Assembly (NCBI RefSeq): GCF_019443965.1
Contig: NZ_CP040814.1
Span: 2,604,001-2,668,000, forward strand
Reading direction: 5' to 3'
DNA: 64,000 nucleotides
Origin: Salinibacterium sp. M195
GTDB taxonomy: Bacteria; Actinomycetota; Actinomycetes; Actinomycetales; Microbacteriaceae
Part shown: piece by piece, positions 51,357-60,892 of the stretch
How the letters are laid out: each line of letters begins with the position of its first letter
Numbering within the stretch: the stretch's first letter is position 1
Notes under the pieces: generated by a model
What the model was told of the DNA's origin: nothing
Seen by the model: only the letters and a program-made list of their open reading frames with translations
Database searches by the model: none
Position numbers and translations under genes: made by a program

Positions 51357-52534
51357 CCGATCAGATCTTTCCTAGCGAGACGGCACTGGTCGAACCCGGC
51401 GCGCAACTGACCGCGGCACAGCTCGTGCGCTACTCACGCCAGCTTTCCAATCCTGACTTTGGAGAGCTAGCTCAACGCCGGTTAGGCAACTCCCGTGTAC
51501 TCGTCATTGGCGCCGGCGGGCTCGGCAGCGCCACCATCCCCTCTTTGGCAGCAATGGGCATCGGCACTCTCGGAGTTGTTGATACGGATGTTGTCGAGCT
51601 ATCAAATTTGCACCGCCAGCTGGCGCACGGAGTGGCAGACATCGGCCGCAGCAAACTCGAGTCGGTCGCAGAGACGGTCGCGCAGATCAATCCCGATATC
51701 GACGTGCGACTTCACGAATTTCACCTCGACTCTTCCAACGCTCTCGCCCTGTTCCACGGCTATGACCTGGTCCTCGATGGCAGCGACAATTTCGCTACGC
51801 GGTATCTGGTCAATGATGCCGCCGCCCTTGTCGGCATCCCCGTGGTGTGGGGAGCAATCTTGCGTTACGGCGGCCAAACCGGTGTCGCGTGGGCCAGTCA
51901 CGGCCCGACGTACCGTGACCTGTTCCCCGTTCCGCCACATCCGGATACCGTACTTTCGTGCGCCGAAGGCGGAGTGCTCCCCACAGTGTGCGCCGCCATC
52001 GGGGCGATCATGTGCTCAGAAACTATCAAGCTGCTCACCGGTATTGGCCAACCATTGCTCGGCCGAGTAACAAGCTACGACGCGCTCTCGGGGCGCTTCC
52101 GCGAAATCGAATACTCCACGACGCCAGACTCAGCCCCCATTACTGAACTGATTGACTATGAACTTTTCTGCAATGCCCCGGCCCAGCGCGAGACAGCGGG
52201 TGCTGTGAACGAGACCGACATTGCGATCGACTCCCACGAATTGGCAGCGCTTCTCTCTGCGGATGCCGCCATTCAGCTGGTCGATGTACGTGAACCTTTC
52301 GAGCGGGCTATCGTCGCGATCGAACCGTCGTTGCTGGTGCCGTTGGGTCAACTCGGTACTGAACTCGGCGCCATCCGTTCTGACGTGCCCGTCGTGCTTT
52401 ATTGCCACCACGGCGTGCGAAGCGAGCGGGCGTTGCGTCTCCTGCGGGAATCAGGTTTCACTAACGTTCGCCACCTCAGCGGTGGAATCGATGCGTATTC
52501 GCTCACTATTGACCCGACGATGACGAGGTACTGA
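51353..52534 (+). CDS. MoeB/ThiF-type sulfur-carrier adenylyltransferase with rhodanese domain
   Basis: E1-like enzyme of 393 residues that adenylates the C-terminus of MoaD or ThiS. Residues 20-255 form the ThiF domain with VLVIGAGGLGS and the catalytic Arg/Asp segment LDGSDNFATRYLVND. The active-site Cys lies in LSCAEGGVLPTVC. Residues 285-390 are a rhodanese domain with VVLYCHHGVRSERAL. Both zinc-binding CxxC pairs of classical MoeB are absent: YRDLFPVPP replaces the first. The product combines adenylation and sulfur transfer like MoeZ. It is coupled to the DUF6457-type gene by GTGA. Confidence 0.87.
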   Translation: MTDQIFPSETALVEPGAQLTAAQLVRYSRQLSNPDFGELAQRRLGNSRVLVIGAGGLGSATIPSLAAMGIGTLGVVDTDVVELSNLHRQLAHGVADIGRSKLESVAETVAQINPDIDVRLHEFHLDSSNALALFHGYDLVLDGSDNFATRYLVNDAAALVGIPVVWGAILRYGGQTGVAWASHGPTYRDLFPVPPHPDTVLSCAEGGVLPTVCAAIGAIMCSETIKLLTGIGQPLLGRVTSYDALSGRFREIEYSTTPDSAPITELIDYELFCNAPAQRETAGAVNETDIAIDSHELAALLSADAAIQLVDVREPFERAIVAIEPSLLVPLGQLGTELGAIRSDVPVVLYCHHGVRSERALRLLRESGFTNVRHLSGGIDAYSLTIDPTMTRY

Positions 52535-52536
52535 AG

Positions 52537-52962
52537 ATGGGCGATGACAAAACTGTGACTTTCGCTGTGATCACCAATGACGAAATCGACGAGGCGGCGA
52601 TTCGGCGTGCCGTCGAGTCTGTGCAATCAGGCGCCGTTGTCATGTTCTCGGGTGTCGTGCGCAACCACGATGGTGGACGTGATGTGCAGTCGTTGGAGTA
52701 TCAAGCTCATCCCGATGCCGAACGATTCCTCGCTGAGTGCTGCGCGACTGTAGCGGCAGAGACTGGTCTGTCGATCGCTGCGGCGCACCGCGTCGGCAAG
52801 CTCGAAGTTGGAGATGTCGCGCTCCTCGCTGCCGTCTCCGCCGCTCACCGCCGCGAAGCATTCGATGCGTGCGAGCTTCTCGTTGAACGCATCAAGTCGA
52901 CCGTTCCCATCTGGAAACGCCAAAGTCTCGCCAGCGGAACCACCGAGTGGGTGGGGCTCTAA
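52537..52962 (+). CDS. moaE: Molybdopterin synthase catalytic subunit
   Basis: A 141-residue MoaE that, with MoaD thiocarboxylate, converts precursor Z (cPMP) to molybdopterin. GAVVMFSGVVRNHDGGRDVQSLEYQAHPDAE is the family start; HRVGKLEVGDVALL and the Lys pair in RIKSTVPIWKRQ form the MoaD-binding active site. It begins two bases after the moeB-like stop. Its partner moaD is convergent, ten bases away. Confidence 0.93.
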   Translation: MGDDKTVTFAVITNDEIDEAAIRRAVESVQSGAVVMFSGVVRNHDGGRDVQSLEYQAHPDAERFLAECCATVAAETGLSIAAAHRVGKLEVGDVALLAAVSAAHRREAFDACELLVERIKSTVPIWKRQSLASGTTEWVGL

Positions 52963-52971
52963 AGCAACGAG

Positions 52972-53217
52972 CTATCCCCCGGCAAAGGGCGGGAGCACGT
53001 CGACGCGAGAACCGACAGCGTGCGCTGGGTCACGGCGCGCAACACCGTCAACAAGGAACGAGCCCGAATCCACGACGCGTTGCATGAGGTCGCCGTAGCG
53101 CTCGATGAGAGTCGTGGTGAGGTCGCCAAGGGTAGCGTCAGTCGCAATATCGACCTCTTCTGCCTCGCACCCAGCGGCCTCCGCCGCTGCGGCAAAATAG
53201 CGCACCTGCACTGTCAT
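52972..53217 (-). CDS. moaD: Molybdopterin synthase sulfur-carrier subunit
   Basis: An 81-residue ubiquitin-fold protein. It starts VRYFAAAAEAAG and ends in the diagnostic PPFAGG, whose terminal Gly-Gly is adenylated and thiocarboxylated. ATG 53217 is one base after the moaA stop; the open frame continues 49 codons into moaA without meaning. It is the tail gene of moaA-moaD on the minus strand. Confidence 0.92.
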   Translation of the reverse strand: MTVQVRYFAAAAEAAGCEAEEVDIATDATLGDLTTTLIERYGDLMQRVVDSGSFLVDGVARRDPAHAVGSRVDVLPPFAGG

Positions 53218-53218
53218 C

Positions 53219-54268
53219 TCAGCCCCCAATGTAAGACATTTCGATTTTCTTCGCACCAGTGCCCCGAGCGGTGTTGAGCGAACGAAGCTCCGAGTAACGG
53301 TCGGTGCGTTCTCTCCAGATGTTAGCCATTGCTTCCGACAGTTCAGTATCAGAGCATCCATCACGCATCAGCTCACGCAGATCGTGTCCAGTGCTGGCAA
53401 ACAAGCAGGTGTATAGCTTTCCATCAACGGAAATTCGCGCCCGGGAGCAGGAATGGCAGAACGATTGGGTGACACTAGAAATCACTCCGATTTCACCGCC
53501 GCCGTCGCGATACCGCCACCGCTGCGACGTTTCTCCGCTGTAGTTCGGGGCGACCTCTTCCAAAGGAAGTTCCGCGTTGATCCTCGCGACGATCTCCGCA
53601 GACGGCACAACTTCGCCGAGTTGCCAGCCGTTCGTCGTTCCGACATCCATGTACTCGATAAAACGAAGGATGAAGGGTGTTCCCTTGAAGTGGCGCGCCA
53701 TCGACACCACGTCGTGGTCGTTTTGCCCCTTCTTGACGACCATGTTTATTTTGATCGGTCCGAGACCAGCCTCTTGCGCGGCGTCGAGACCGTCAAGAAT
53801 TCTCTGGACCGGAAAGTTGATGTCATTCATCGCTTGGAAAGTCGCCTCGTCGAGGGAGTCCAGCGACACGGTTACGCGTTTCAGTCCCGCGTTTGTGAGA
53901 TCCTTCGCGAGGAAGCCGAGCGCCGAGCCGTTCGTGGTCACCGCAAGGTCGAGAGCCTCTCCCGCCGGCGTGCGTACTTCGGCGAGCATCGCAACGAGAT
54001 CGGGAAGCCCCTTGCGAAGCAGTGGCTCTCCGCCTGTCAACCGAATTTTCTGCACACCATGCGCTGCCGCTACCCGAGCGAGGCGTGTGATTTCTTCAAA
54101 GCTCAGCAGCTCTTCGCGCGGCATGAAGGCATAATCGCGTCCGAAAATCTCCTTCGGCATACAGTAGACGCACCGAAAATTGCAGCGATCTGTCACAGAA
54201 ATGCGGAGGTCGTGCAGGCCTCTACCTCGAGCGTCAGTGACGGAACTCATCAACGTAGAGGAAGCCAT
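53219..54268 (-). CDS. moaA: GTP 3',8-cyclase
   Basis: Radical SAM enzyme that starts Moco synthesis by rearranging GTP, acting with MoaC. The 349-residue protein has the CNFRCVYC cluster motif near residue 30, LTGGEPLLR, and a C-terminal second cluster with [20 protein letters not shown]. It ends in YIGG, the conserved GG tail needed for activity. Start ATG 54268 has a GAGG before it; an in-frame ATG at 54250 is weaker. It is followed directly by moaD. Confidence 0.95.
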   Translation of the reverse strand: MASSTLMSSVTDARGRGLHDLRISVTDRCNFRCVYCMPKEIFGRDYAFMPREELLSFEEITRLARVAAAHGVQKIRLTGGEPLLRKGLPDLVAMLAEVRTPAGEALDLAVTTNGSALGFLAKDLTNAGLKRVTVSLDSLDEATFQAMNDINFPVQRILDGLDAAQEAGLGPIKINMVVKKGQNDHDVVSMARHFKGTPFILRFIEYMDVGTTNGWQLGEVVPSAEIVARINAELPLEEVAPNYSGETSQRWRYRDGGGEIGVISSVTQSFCHSCSRARISVDGKLYTCLFASTGHDLRELMRDGCSDTELSEAMANIWRERTDRYSELRSLNTARGTGAKKIEMSYIGG

Positions 54269-54272
54269 GGCC

Positions 54273-55451
54273 TCAGCCTAGCTGCACCTCGCTGGGTGAA
54301 CTGCTTGCGCTGATTCGTCGGGGGTAGATCGTCACCGCCGCGGGATCAACGAACGCCGTGATCGAGTCACCTGACGATATTCGTTCTTCTAATATCTCAG
54401 TAGCGGATGCCTCAGCCGCGACGCTATCACCACGGAAAGTGAGACGCACACCCCGAACCGCGGGCTCAAGAGTAGCGATGCTCGCCCGCCACGTGTTTGG
54501 TATCTCGTGGCCTGCGAATGCCACCCTCGGACGACCGTGCTCCGATCGCAGAGACGTCACGACTACAGCCGATGGCGAAAAGACAATCGACGCCTCAGAG
54601 CCGATCGGAGGAAGAGGCGCGAGAGAAGCAAACCGTCGCCCGTCGGCTGTTCTCACGAGAGTGGCTGTTTCGACGATTCCGTTGAGCAGATTGAGGTTCA
54701 CCAGCGCGGCCGCGAACGGCGAAGCCGGCTGCCGGAGAACACGATCAGCACCACCGATGTCCACTATCTTTCCCTCCTCCATGATGGCTACACGGTCTGC
54801 CAACACCATCGCGTCGACCACATCGTGAGTGACGATGATTGTCGCTGCGAGCCTGCCAGACACATGGCCAGGGAGCGTGCTGTGGCGATCGGTGAGGCGT
54901 TCGCGCAACAGCGTGCGAACGAGAGAAGCGTTCTGAATATCAAGCGCGGCCATCGGCTCGTCGAATAGCAGCACGTCTGGCTCGGTAGCAAGCATCCGGG
55001 CGATAGCGATGCGCTGCTGCTGACCGCCAGAAAGCGACGCTGGTGCACGTTCCGCGAACTCCGTGAGGCCAACAGCAGCAATCCACGCTCCGGCGATCCG
55101 GCGCGCCGGAGCGGCACCGATCCCCCGTGCTCGCGGACCAAACGCTACGTTCTCCAGCACAGTGAGATGCGGAAACAGCAGCGAGTCCTGCCCGAGAAGA
55201 CTGATCCGGCGACGGTGCACGGAAACATCGCGCTTTCGAGACCCGTGTGCCGGCACGCGAGTCAGTGCTCTGCCGTTGACGGTGACGACACCGCGATCGG
55301 GAGTCACGAGCCCGGCGATCGCCGCGAGCAGTGTTGACTTGCCGGAGCCGTTCGGACCGAGGATCGCTACGGTCTCTCCCGCCCCGACCTTAAGAGCCAC
55401 ATCGAGCGTGAACGGACCTCGCTGTACTACAAGTTCAGTCTGCAAGACCAT
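54273..55451 (-). CDS. modC: Molybdate ABC transporter ATP-binding protein
   Basis: ATPase subunit of 392 residues for molybdate import. Walker A is [13 protein letters not shown]-loop [12 protein letters not shown], signature [14 protein letters not shown], Walker [13 protein letters not shown], and H-loop IVTHDVVDA. The extra 130 C-terminal residues are a TOBE-like regulatory domain, which can sense molybdate. It follows modB by three bases and precedes moaA by four. Confidence 0.92.
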   Translation of the reverse strand: MVLQTELVVQRGPFTLDVALKVGAGETVAILGPNGSGKSTLLAAIAGLVTPDRGVVTVNGRALTRVPAHGSRKRDVSVHRRRISLLGQDSLLFPHLTVLENVAFGPRARGIGAAPARRIAGAWIAAVGLTEFAERAPASLSGGQQQRIAIARMLATEPDVLLFDEPMAALDIQNASLVRTLLRERLTDRHSTLPGHVSGRLAATIIVTHDVVDAMVLADRVAIMEEGKIVDIGGADRVLRQPASPFAAALVNLNLLNGIVETATLVRTADGRRFASLAPLPPIGSEASIVFSPSAVVVTSLRSEHGRPRVAFAGHEIPNTWRASIATLEPAVRGVRLTFRGDSVAAEASATEILEERISSGDSITAFVDPAAVTIYPRRISASSSPSEVQLG

Positions 55452-55454
55452 TCG

Positions 55455-56279
55455 TCACATCCCCGGAGTGGTTCGCCAGCTGCGCAAGAGCAACAGGATG
55501 ATGATTCCGACGACCACAAGGAGGAGCGAGAGAGCGATTGCGGAATCCTGCGTCGCGCCCGCTCCGTTGAACGCGGTGTAGATCGCGAGAGGCATCGTGC
55601 GCGTAATGCCCGCCGCGTTGCCAGCGAAGAGCGCTGTGGCCCCGAACTCGCCAAGCGCACGAGCGAAGCACAGCACGGTGCCCGCGAGAAGGCCGGGAAG
55701 GATGGTCGGCAACGTCACCCGGCGAAACACGGTCCAGCGACCAGCGCCGAGAGTCGCGGCGACCGTTTCGAATCCCGTCCCCGCTGTACGCAATGCCCCC
55801 TCGACGGCGATCACCAGAAACGGCAGCGCCACAAATGATTGGGCGATGACTACGGCCGCCGTCGTGAAAGGGATGTGGATGCCGAAGGTGAGTTCCAAGA
55901 AGCCGCCAACTAGTCCGTTACGTCCGAGCAAATAGAGCAAAGCGATGCCGCCGACGAGGGGCGGCATGACAAGAGGCAGGGTCGTGAGTGCCCTCAGCAA
56001 CCCAGCGAGGCGGGGACCAGATCTCGCGATCACCAGCGCCAACGGCACTCCGACGATGAGGCACAGAGCCGTTGCCGAGAGCGCCGTCTGCAGCGAGAGG
56101 CCGAGAGCAGACAAGGCTTCTGCCGAAACAATGGCCGCGGGCACACGTGGCCAGTCGGCGCGAGCAACTAATCCCACCAGTGGCAGCACCAGCAAGGCGA
56201 ACCCTACGGCGGCGGGAATGTATAACAGTCGCGGCATTCCTACGCCAGCAGGGGCTTGGAGCCGCATATTCGCGCTCAT
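55455..56279 (-). CDS. modB: Molybdate ABC transporter permease
   Basis: A 274-residue membrane subunit with about six helices. The coupling loop reads EGALRTAGTGFETVAATLGAGRWTVFRRVTLP, the EAA motif of the family. Its ATG overlaps the modA stop as ATGA. Confidence 0.92.
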   Translation of the reverse strand: MSANMRLQAPAGVGMPRLLYIPAAVGFALLVLPLVGLVARADWPRVPAAIVSAEALSALGLSLQTALSATALCLIVGVPLALVIARSGPRLAGLLRALTTLPLVMPPLVGGIALLYLLGRNGLVGGFLELTFGIHIPFTTAAVVIAQSFVALPFLVIAVEGALRTAGTGFETVAATLGAGRWTVFRRVTLPTILPGLLAGTVLCFARALGEFGATALFAGNAAGITRTMPLAIYTAFNGAGATQDSAIALSLLLVVVGIIILLLLRSWRTTPGM

Positions 56280-57088
56280 GACCGACCGAACCCGTAGCGC
56301 GAGAGAACACTCTGACCACGGTCAGAGACAACGAAGTCTCGAAATGCCTCCGCGACAATGGGGTTCGCCGACGATTCGAGTATCCCGAGGGGGTAGGTAC
56401 TCTTGGCCTCGTCTGCCTCCGGAATATTGATGCCCTCAACCGCCTCCGCTGCGGCGATATCCGTGACGTACACAAGGCCGGCATCCGCTTCTCCCAGCTG
56501 CACCTTAGTCAGCACCGCTTTTACGTTGAGTTCTTCGCTTGCGGGAGTCACGACGATTTTTTCGCGGTCAAGGAGGGTCTGGGCGGTAGCCCCGCACGGC
56601 ACTTGTGGCGCACACAGGACGAGCTGCACTCCGGGAGCTGAAAGGTCAGCCAGCTCAGAGATGTTGAGAGGGTTGCCCGGCTGCACCGCAATCTGTAACG
56701 AGTTGCTAGCGAAAGGTATCGCCTCACCGTCGAGCAAGTCGCTGACGGAGCGCATTGTGGCCCCATCTGCCGCCGCGAATATGTCGGCAGGAGCACCTTC
56801 CCTTATTTGTGTCGCCAGTGTCGTCGATCCGTCGAAGGAAATAGGCGCGATCGTGACGTCCGGGTGATCCGAACCAAAGATTGCCGCCAGTTCGGTGAAT
56901 GACTCAGTGAGTGACGCCGCCGCAAAAATGGTGAGAGTTCCCTGGAGTTCACCTGGCTGTGTGGATGCCGTTGAGCCGGAAACCGAGGAGCTACAGCCCG
57001 AAAGCGTCAACGCCGAAACAACGGCCAACGCCGCTGCCACACGCGTCAAGCGCGGCGCTCTGACACTTCGTTCAGAATGACGAACCAC
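56276..57088 (-). CDS. modA: Molybdate-binding lipoprotein
   Basis: A 270-residue substrate-binding protein with a lipobox (LTLSGC) after a signal peptide. Residues TIFAAASLTESFTEL and FDGSTTLATQI are oxyanion-binding; GAPADIFAAAD is the family hallmark. It binds molybdate or tungstate outside the membrane. GTG 57088 overlaps the stop of the Mop-domain regulator (TAGTG). Confidence 0.93.
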   Translation of the reverse strand: MVRHSERSVRAPRLTRVAAALAVVSALTLSGCSSSVSGSTASTQPGELQGTLTIFAAASLTESFTELAAIFGSDHPDVTIAPISFDGSTTLATQIREGAPADIFAAADGATMRSVSDLLDGEAIPFASNSLQIAVQPGNPLNISELADLSAPGVQLVLCAPQVPCGATAQTLLDREKIVVTPASEELNVKAVLTKVQLGEADAGLVYVTDIAAAEAVEGINIPEADEAKSTYPLGILESSANPIVAEAFRDFVVSDRGQSVLSRYGFGRS

Positions 57089-57501
57089 TATCGGTGGCCC
57101 TGCGGAGATTCGACAACAACCATCGTTGCCTTGACGACTGCTACCGCGAGCGACCCGATTTCGAGCTTCAGGTCACGCACTGCTTCTGTCGACATGAGCG
57201 AAACGATTCGGTGGTGACCGCACTGCATTTCTACCTGTGACATAACGGTGTCGCTGACGATTCCCGTCACGAGCCCGACCATTCGATTGCGAGCGCTGCT
57301 GACAGAGTCGGTGTTCTGCTGCGCCAAGGCAGCGTGGCGAGCTCGTTCTTGGGACAGGCCCGCCAGCTCTGCGCCATCCACCACTTGACGACCTGAGCCG
57401 TCAGTGGCCGCCGTCAACTCCTGCGAATTCACCCACCGCCGCACAGTATCGTCGCTCACCCCAAGAAGTTCGGCGGCCTCACTGATCCGATATTGCGTCA
57501 T
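57088..57501 (-). CDS. Molybdate-responsive regulator: helix-turn-helix plus Mop domain
   Basis: A 137-residue protein that joins a MerR/excisionase-type DNA-binding domain (YRISEAAELLGVSDDTVRRWVN, residues 3-25) to one C-terminal Mop/TOBE domain (about 70-133), which binds molybdate. Classical ModE has a winged helix and two Mop domains, so this is a minimal version. It heads the modABC operon. A palindrome overlapping its own start suggests autoregulation. Confidence 0.85.
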   Translation of the reverse strand: MTQYRISEAAELLGVSDDTVRRWVNSQELTAATDGSGRQVVDGAELAGLSQERARHAALAQQNTDSVSSARNRMVGLVTGIVSDTVMSQVEMQCGHHRIVSLMSTEAVRDLKLEIGSLAVAVVKATMVVVESPQGHR

Positions 57502-57516
57502 AGATACGACAATATC
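57489..57516. promoter_or_regulatory. Palindrome overlapping the Mop-regulator start
   Basis: GATATTG (57489-57495) and CAATATC (57510-57516) are exact inverted arms, with inner CGT/ACG also paired apart from one bulged base. The site overlaps the first codons of the regulator, so binding would block the mod operon. Confidence 0.6.
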
Positions 57517-57591
57517 ACCGCAACTGCGGGACTATCCGTTCGCATTTTCCTCAGCTGACTACAGCATCTTCCGCGTCACTAGACTCGGAGC

Positions 57592-58854
57592 ATGCCCTTT
57601 GACGCGTCCGCCACTCCGTCGCCGATGAGCATCGATGAGCATCGCGAGCGCATTCTCGCGACAGTCTCACCATTAGCGCCCGTCTGGGTTTCACTCGCGG
57701 ACGCTCTCAACCTCACACTCGCTGCCGACGTGTTGGCGAAAGTGGATGTTCCGAGTTTCGATAATTCCGCTATGGATGGCTACGCCCTTCGCCGGGCCGA
57801 TGTCTCGGCCGCGTCCGCAGAGTCGCCCGTCCGGCTGAAAGTCGTCGCTGACCTCGCGGCCGGTTCGGCCGAGAACCCGCCACTTCGCGACGGCGAAACT
57901 GCCCGCATCATGACGGGCGCCGCTGTACCCGCTGATGCTGACTGCATCGTGCCCATCGAAGACACTGACTGCGGAACTGACACCGTGCTTATCTCTCGCG
58001 CCCCGAAACCTGCTGCCCACATCCGGCGCACAGCAACAGACGTGCACAACGGCCAGACAGTGTTGACAGCAGGCCGCGTGCTTGGCCCGCGCGATCTCGC
58101 TGCGGCGGCCGCGACCGGCAGCAGCGAGCTGCTCGTTCACCGCCCACCGCGCGTTGGCGTGCTCTCCACTGGCAGCGAACTTCGGGCGCCCGGTGAGCCC
58201 CTCAGCGGGGGCCAAATCCATGATTCGAACTCGTTACTCTTAGCGGCATTGGTGACCCAAGCCGGTGCCGTGGCGATTCAGCTTGGCTCGGTGCTCGACG
58301 ACGAGGATGCGTTGCGTGCCGTTCTCGAGGAGCATGCCGCTCACGTCGACGTCTTCATCACTTCGGGTGGCGTGAGCGTTGGAGCTTATGACATCGTGCG
58401 CCACGTGCTTGCGCCGCTCGGCGTCTGGTTCGGCCCGGTGCGTATGCAACCGGGGAAGCCGCAGGGGTTTGGGCGACTTCCGCGAGCAAGCGGCGACGGC
58501 GATGGGCCCGCAATTTTTGCGCTTCCCGGCAACCCCGTGAGCGTCTTCGTATCCTTCGAGACATTCGTGCGGCCCGCCTTGTTGACGCTGGCGGGGCGAA
58601 CGCAGATCACGCGCGACACGGTTGTCGCGACCGTTTCCACCGGATGGCAGAGTCCGGCAGGGCGTGCCCAATACATGCCGGCTGTCGTTAGCGTCGATGA
58701 GGGCGGAACGCCAACAGTACGCCCCGCAACTGCCGGTGGGGCCGGTTCCTATCTCGTCGCGAGCTTGGCGCACGCGAACGCCTTGGCGTTCGTCCCTCAC
58801 GACATCACTGACGTACGCGAAGGTCAGCTACTCGCTGTCACACTAGTGACATGA
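57592..58854 (+). CDS. moeA: Molybdopterin molybdenumtransferase
   Basis: Inserts molybdenum into adenylated molybdopterin. The 420-residue protein has the domains of MoeA: PSFDNSAMDGYAL near residue 55, RIMTGAAVPADAD, VGVLSTGSEL, ITSGGVSVGAYD and ALPGNPVSVFVSFE in the MogA-like core, then the C-terminal beta-barrel. A 10-base direct repeat (GATGAGCATC twice) lies at the 5' end, where Met12 is an alternative start. It is divergent from the mod operon, and its stop overlaps moaC. Confidence 0.93.
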   Translation: MPFDASATPSPMSIDEHRERILATVSPLAPVWVSLADALNLTLAADVLAKVDVPSFDNSAMDGYALRRADVSAASAESPVRLKVVADLAAGSAENPPLRDGETARIMTGAAVPADADCIVPIEDTDCGTDTVLISRAPKPAAHIRRTATDVHNGQTVLTAGRVLGPRDLAAAAATGSSELLVHRPPRVGVLSTGSELRAPGEPLSGGQIHDSNSLLLAALVTQAGAVAIQLGSVLDDEDALRAVLEEHAAHVDVFITSGGVSVGAYDIVRHVLAPLGVWFGPVRMQPGKPQGFGRLPRASGDGDGPAIFALPGNPVSVFVSFETFVRPALLTLAGRTQITRDTVVATVSTGWQSPAGRAQYMPAVVSVDEGGTPTVRPATAGGAGSYLVASLAHANALAFVPHDITDVREGQLLAVTLVT

Positions 58855-59330
58855 ACGAGACACCTTTCACTCACCTCAACGCCGCTGGCCAAGCCCACAT
58901 GGTGGATGTCACTGCCAAGACTCCAACGGTGCGCTCGGCGACGGCGGCCGGCTTCGTTCGCTGTTCCGCCACGGTCATTGGTGAGTTGCGGTCGGGCACG
59001 GCGCCCAAGGGTGACGTTTTAGCGGTCGCTCGAATCGCCGGCATCCAGGCGGCTAAGCGTACTGCTGAGCTGTTGCCACTGGCGCACATCATTGGCGTAC
59101 ACGGTGCCCAAGTCGACCTTGAGATTACGGATGATGGTGTTGCTGTCACGGCGACCGTGCGTACCGCAGACCGCACCGGCGTTGAGATGGAAGCGCTCAC
59201 CGCAGTGTCGGTTGCAGCACTGGCTATTATCGACATGGTCAAGGGCATGGATAAGTCCGTACAGATTGAGAATGTGCGCTTGCTCGCCAAGTCTGGCGGT
59301 CGCTCTGGAGAGTGGCTGCGGCCAGAGTAG
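58851..59330 (+). CDS. moaC: Cyclic pyranopterin monophosphate synthase
   Basis: A 159-residue enzyme that completes cPMP formation after MoaA. HMVDVTAKTPTVRSATA opens the fold, and KRTAELLPLAHIIGVHGAQVDL and EMEALTAVSVAALAIIDMVKGMDK carry the conserved active-site residues. ATG overlaps the moeA stop (ATGA), so the pair is coupled. Confidence 0.95.
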   Translation: MNETPFTHLNAAGQAHMVDVTAKTPTVRSATAAGFVRCSATVIGELRSGTAPKGDVLAVARIAGIQAAKRTAELLPLAHIIGVHGAQVDLEITDDGVAVTATVRTADRTGVEMEALTAVSVAALAIIDMVKGMDKSVQIENVRLLAKSGGRSGEWLRPE

Positions 59331-59352
59331 CCACATCCCACTAGGCGCGGCG

Positions 59353-59853
59353 CTAGTGGTCGCCGTTGTCCAATTGGTCGAGGATGTGCGGAACGAGCGG
59401 CAGCAGCACGTCCAGCCCTTCGGTGACTGCACTCAGTGATCCCGGAAGATTGACGATCAGAGACTGCTGAGTCACCCCCACTAGTCCGCGGCTGAGGGCC
59501 GCCATGGGGGTGCTTCTGGCGCCTTCACGGCGAAGCATCTCCGCGATACCGGGTATCTCTCGCGCGAGCACTGGTCGTGTTCCCTCTGGCGTGAAGTCGC
59601 GTGGCCCGATGCCGGTGCCCCCCGTCGTGATGATGAGTCGTGCACCGACGTCGATCGCAGCCACTAGAGAATTTTCGACAGCTTCCACACCATCCGGAAT
59701 CACTGTTGCGGTCGCGGAGTACCCCTGTGCGGCGAGCATCTCGACAATGCGGGGGCCTGATTCATCACGACGTTCCCCGCGCGAACTCCGGTCAGAGACA
59801 GTGATGACGGCGGCGACGATGGCGTCAGTCAGCTCATGCTGCGGTTGAATCAT
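59353..59853 (-). CDS. mogA: Molybdopterin adenylyltransferase
   Basis: A 166-residue MogA/MoaB-family protein that adenylates molybdopterin before metal insertion. AAVITVSDRSSRGERRDESG and TTGGTGIGPRDFTPE are the two signatures, and LPGSLSAVTEGL closes the site. It is convergent with moaC, 22 bases apart. MogA and MoaB cannot be separated here; mogA is used for the role. Confidence 0.9.
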   Translation of the reverse strand: MIQPQHELTDAIVAAVITVSDRSSRGERRDESGPRIVEMLAAQGYSATATVIPDGVEAVENSLVAAIDVGARLIITTGGTGIGPRDFTPEGTRPVLAREIPGIAEMLRREGARSTPMAALSRGLVGVTQQSLIVNLPGSLSAVTEGLDVLLPLVPHILDQLDNGDH

Positions 59854-59956
59854 GCCCTAACGGTACGACAGCATGGCGGCGACTAGCTACAGCAGCTTCC
59901 GCACGAAGTTCTTCGGCTAGCTTGCGAAAGGGTTCGTGGACTGCAAACCTGAACCT

Positions 59957-60796
59957 ATGAGTAGGATCACGGTTCGGCGCAAAGTTACTCGGCTCACAGT
60001 CGGTGCTACCTCAAGCGTCAAAGAAGATTTTCTTGCTGTCGAAGAGCCGTTAGAAATCCGCGTTGGTGGTCGCGCCCTGGCCGTCACTATGCGCACCCCG
60101 GGAAACGACTACGACCTAGCTGCGGGGTTTCTTGTGTCAGAGGGCGTCATCAGTCGAGGTGACCAGTTCGTTGCCGCCCGCTATTGCGCTGACGCAACCG
60201 TCGCGGATCAGAACACGTATAACGTGCTCGATGTGACCCTCGCAGCAGACGTTCCACCGCCAGATCCCAGCCTCGAGCGAAACTTTTACACCACTAGCTC
60301 GTGCGGTGTCTGCGGCAAAGCGAGCATCGAGATGGTGAGCACGCAATCCGCGTACGAAGTCGCTGACGACCCCGTCAGGATCGACCCCGAGGTCTTAATC
60401 ACCTTCCCCGAGAAACTGCGGGCGGAGCAGGCAGTGTTTGAGAAGACGGGCGGGTTGCATGCCGCTGGGCTTTTCGACGGGGTTACAGGCAAATTACTGG
60501 TGCTTCGAGAGGATGTCGGGCGACACAACGCCGTCGACAAGGTAATCGGCTGGGCAGCCAAAGAGAATCTCTTGCCGCTTCGAGGCACCGTATTGATGGT
60601 GTCGGGCCGGGCAAGCTTCGAGCTAACCCAAAAGGCGAAGATGGCCGGAATCCCCGTGCTCGCCGCAGTGTCGGCGCCCTCCTCACTCGCTGTCGAGCTC
60701 GCAGCGGAGGTCGGCATGACGCTGGTCGGTTTTCTCCGAGGAAACTCGATGGTGATCTATGCGGGAGATCGCATCCAGGCTCTCACTGCGGGCTAA
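59957..60796 (+). CDS. fdhD: Formate dehydrogenase accessory sulfurtransferase
   Basis: Transfers sulfur to the bis-MGD cofactor of formate dehydrogenase. The 279-residue protein has the SSCGVCGKAS loop with the two essential Cys, then GGLHAAGLF and EDVGRHNAVDKVIG, which bind the cofactor. ATG 59957 is used, although GTG 59936 after AAAGGG is possible. Its only visible client in the window is the FdhF-like enzyme at 48-50 kb. Confidence 0.93.
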   Translation: MSRITVRRKVTRLTVGATSSVKEDFLAVEEPLEIRVGGRALAVTMRTPGNDYDLAAGFLVSEGVISRGDQFVAARYCADATVADQNTYNVLDVTLAADVPPPDPSLERNFYTTSSCGVCGKASIEMVSTQSAYEVADDPVRIDPEVLITFPEKLRAEQAVFEKTGGLHAAGLFDGVTGKLLVLREDVGRHNAVDKVIGWAAKENLLPLRGTVLMVSGRASFELTQKAKMAGIPVLAAVSAPSSLAVELAAEVGMTLVGFLRGNSMVIYAGDRIQALTAG

Positions 60797-60892
60797 CAAA
60801 CGACGAAGACGGTACATCAGCCGGTTGTACCGACTGCTGTACCGCCCTGTCGTTGAGCAGTGCTGAACCCCGAAAGGCGTCAGCGCGTGCTC

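Noticed and set aside
60810..60832. CGGTAC/GTACCG repeat after fdhD as terminator
   Set aside because: Short arms with an 11-base loop and no T-tract; too weak to list.
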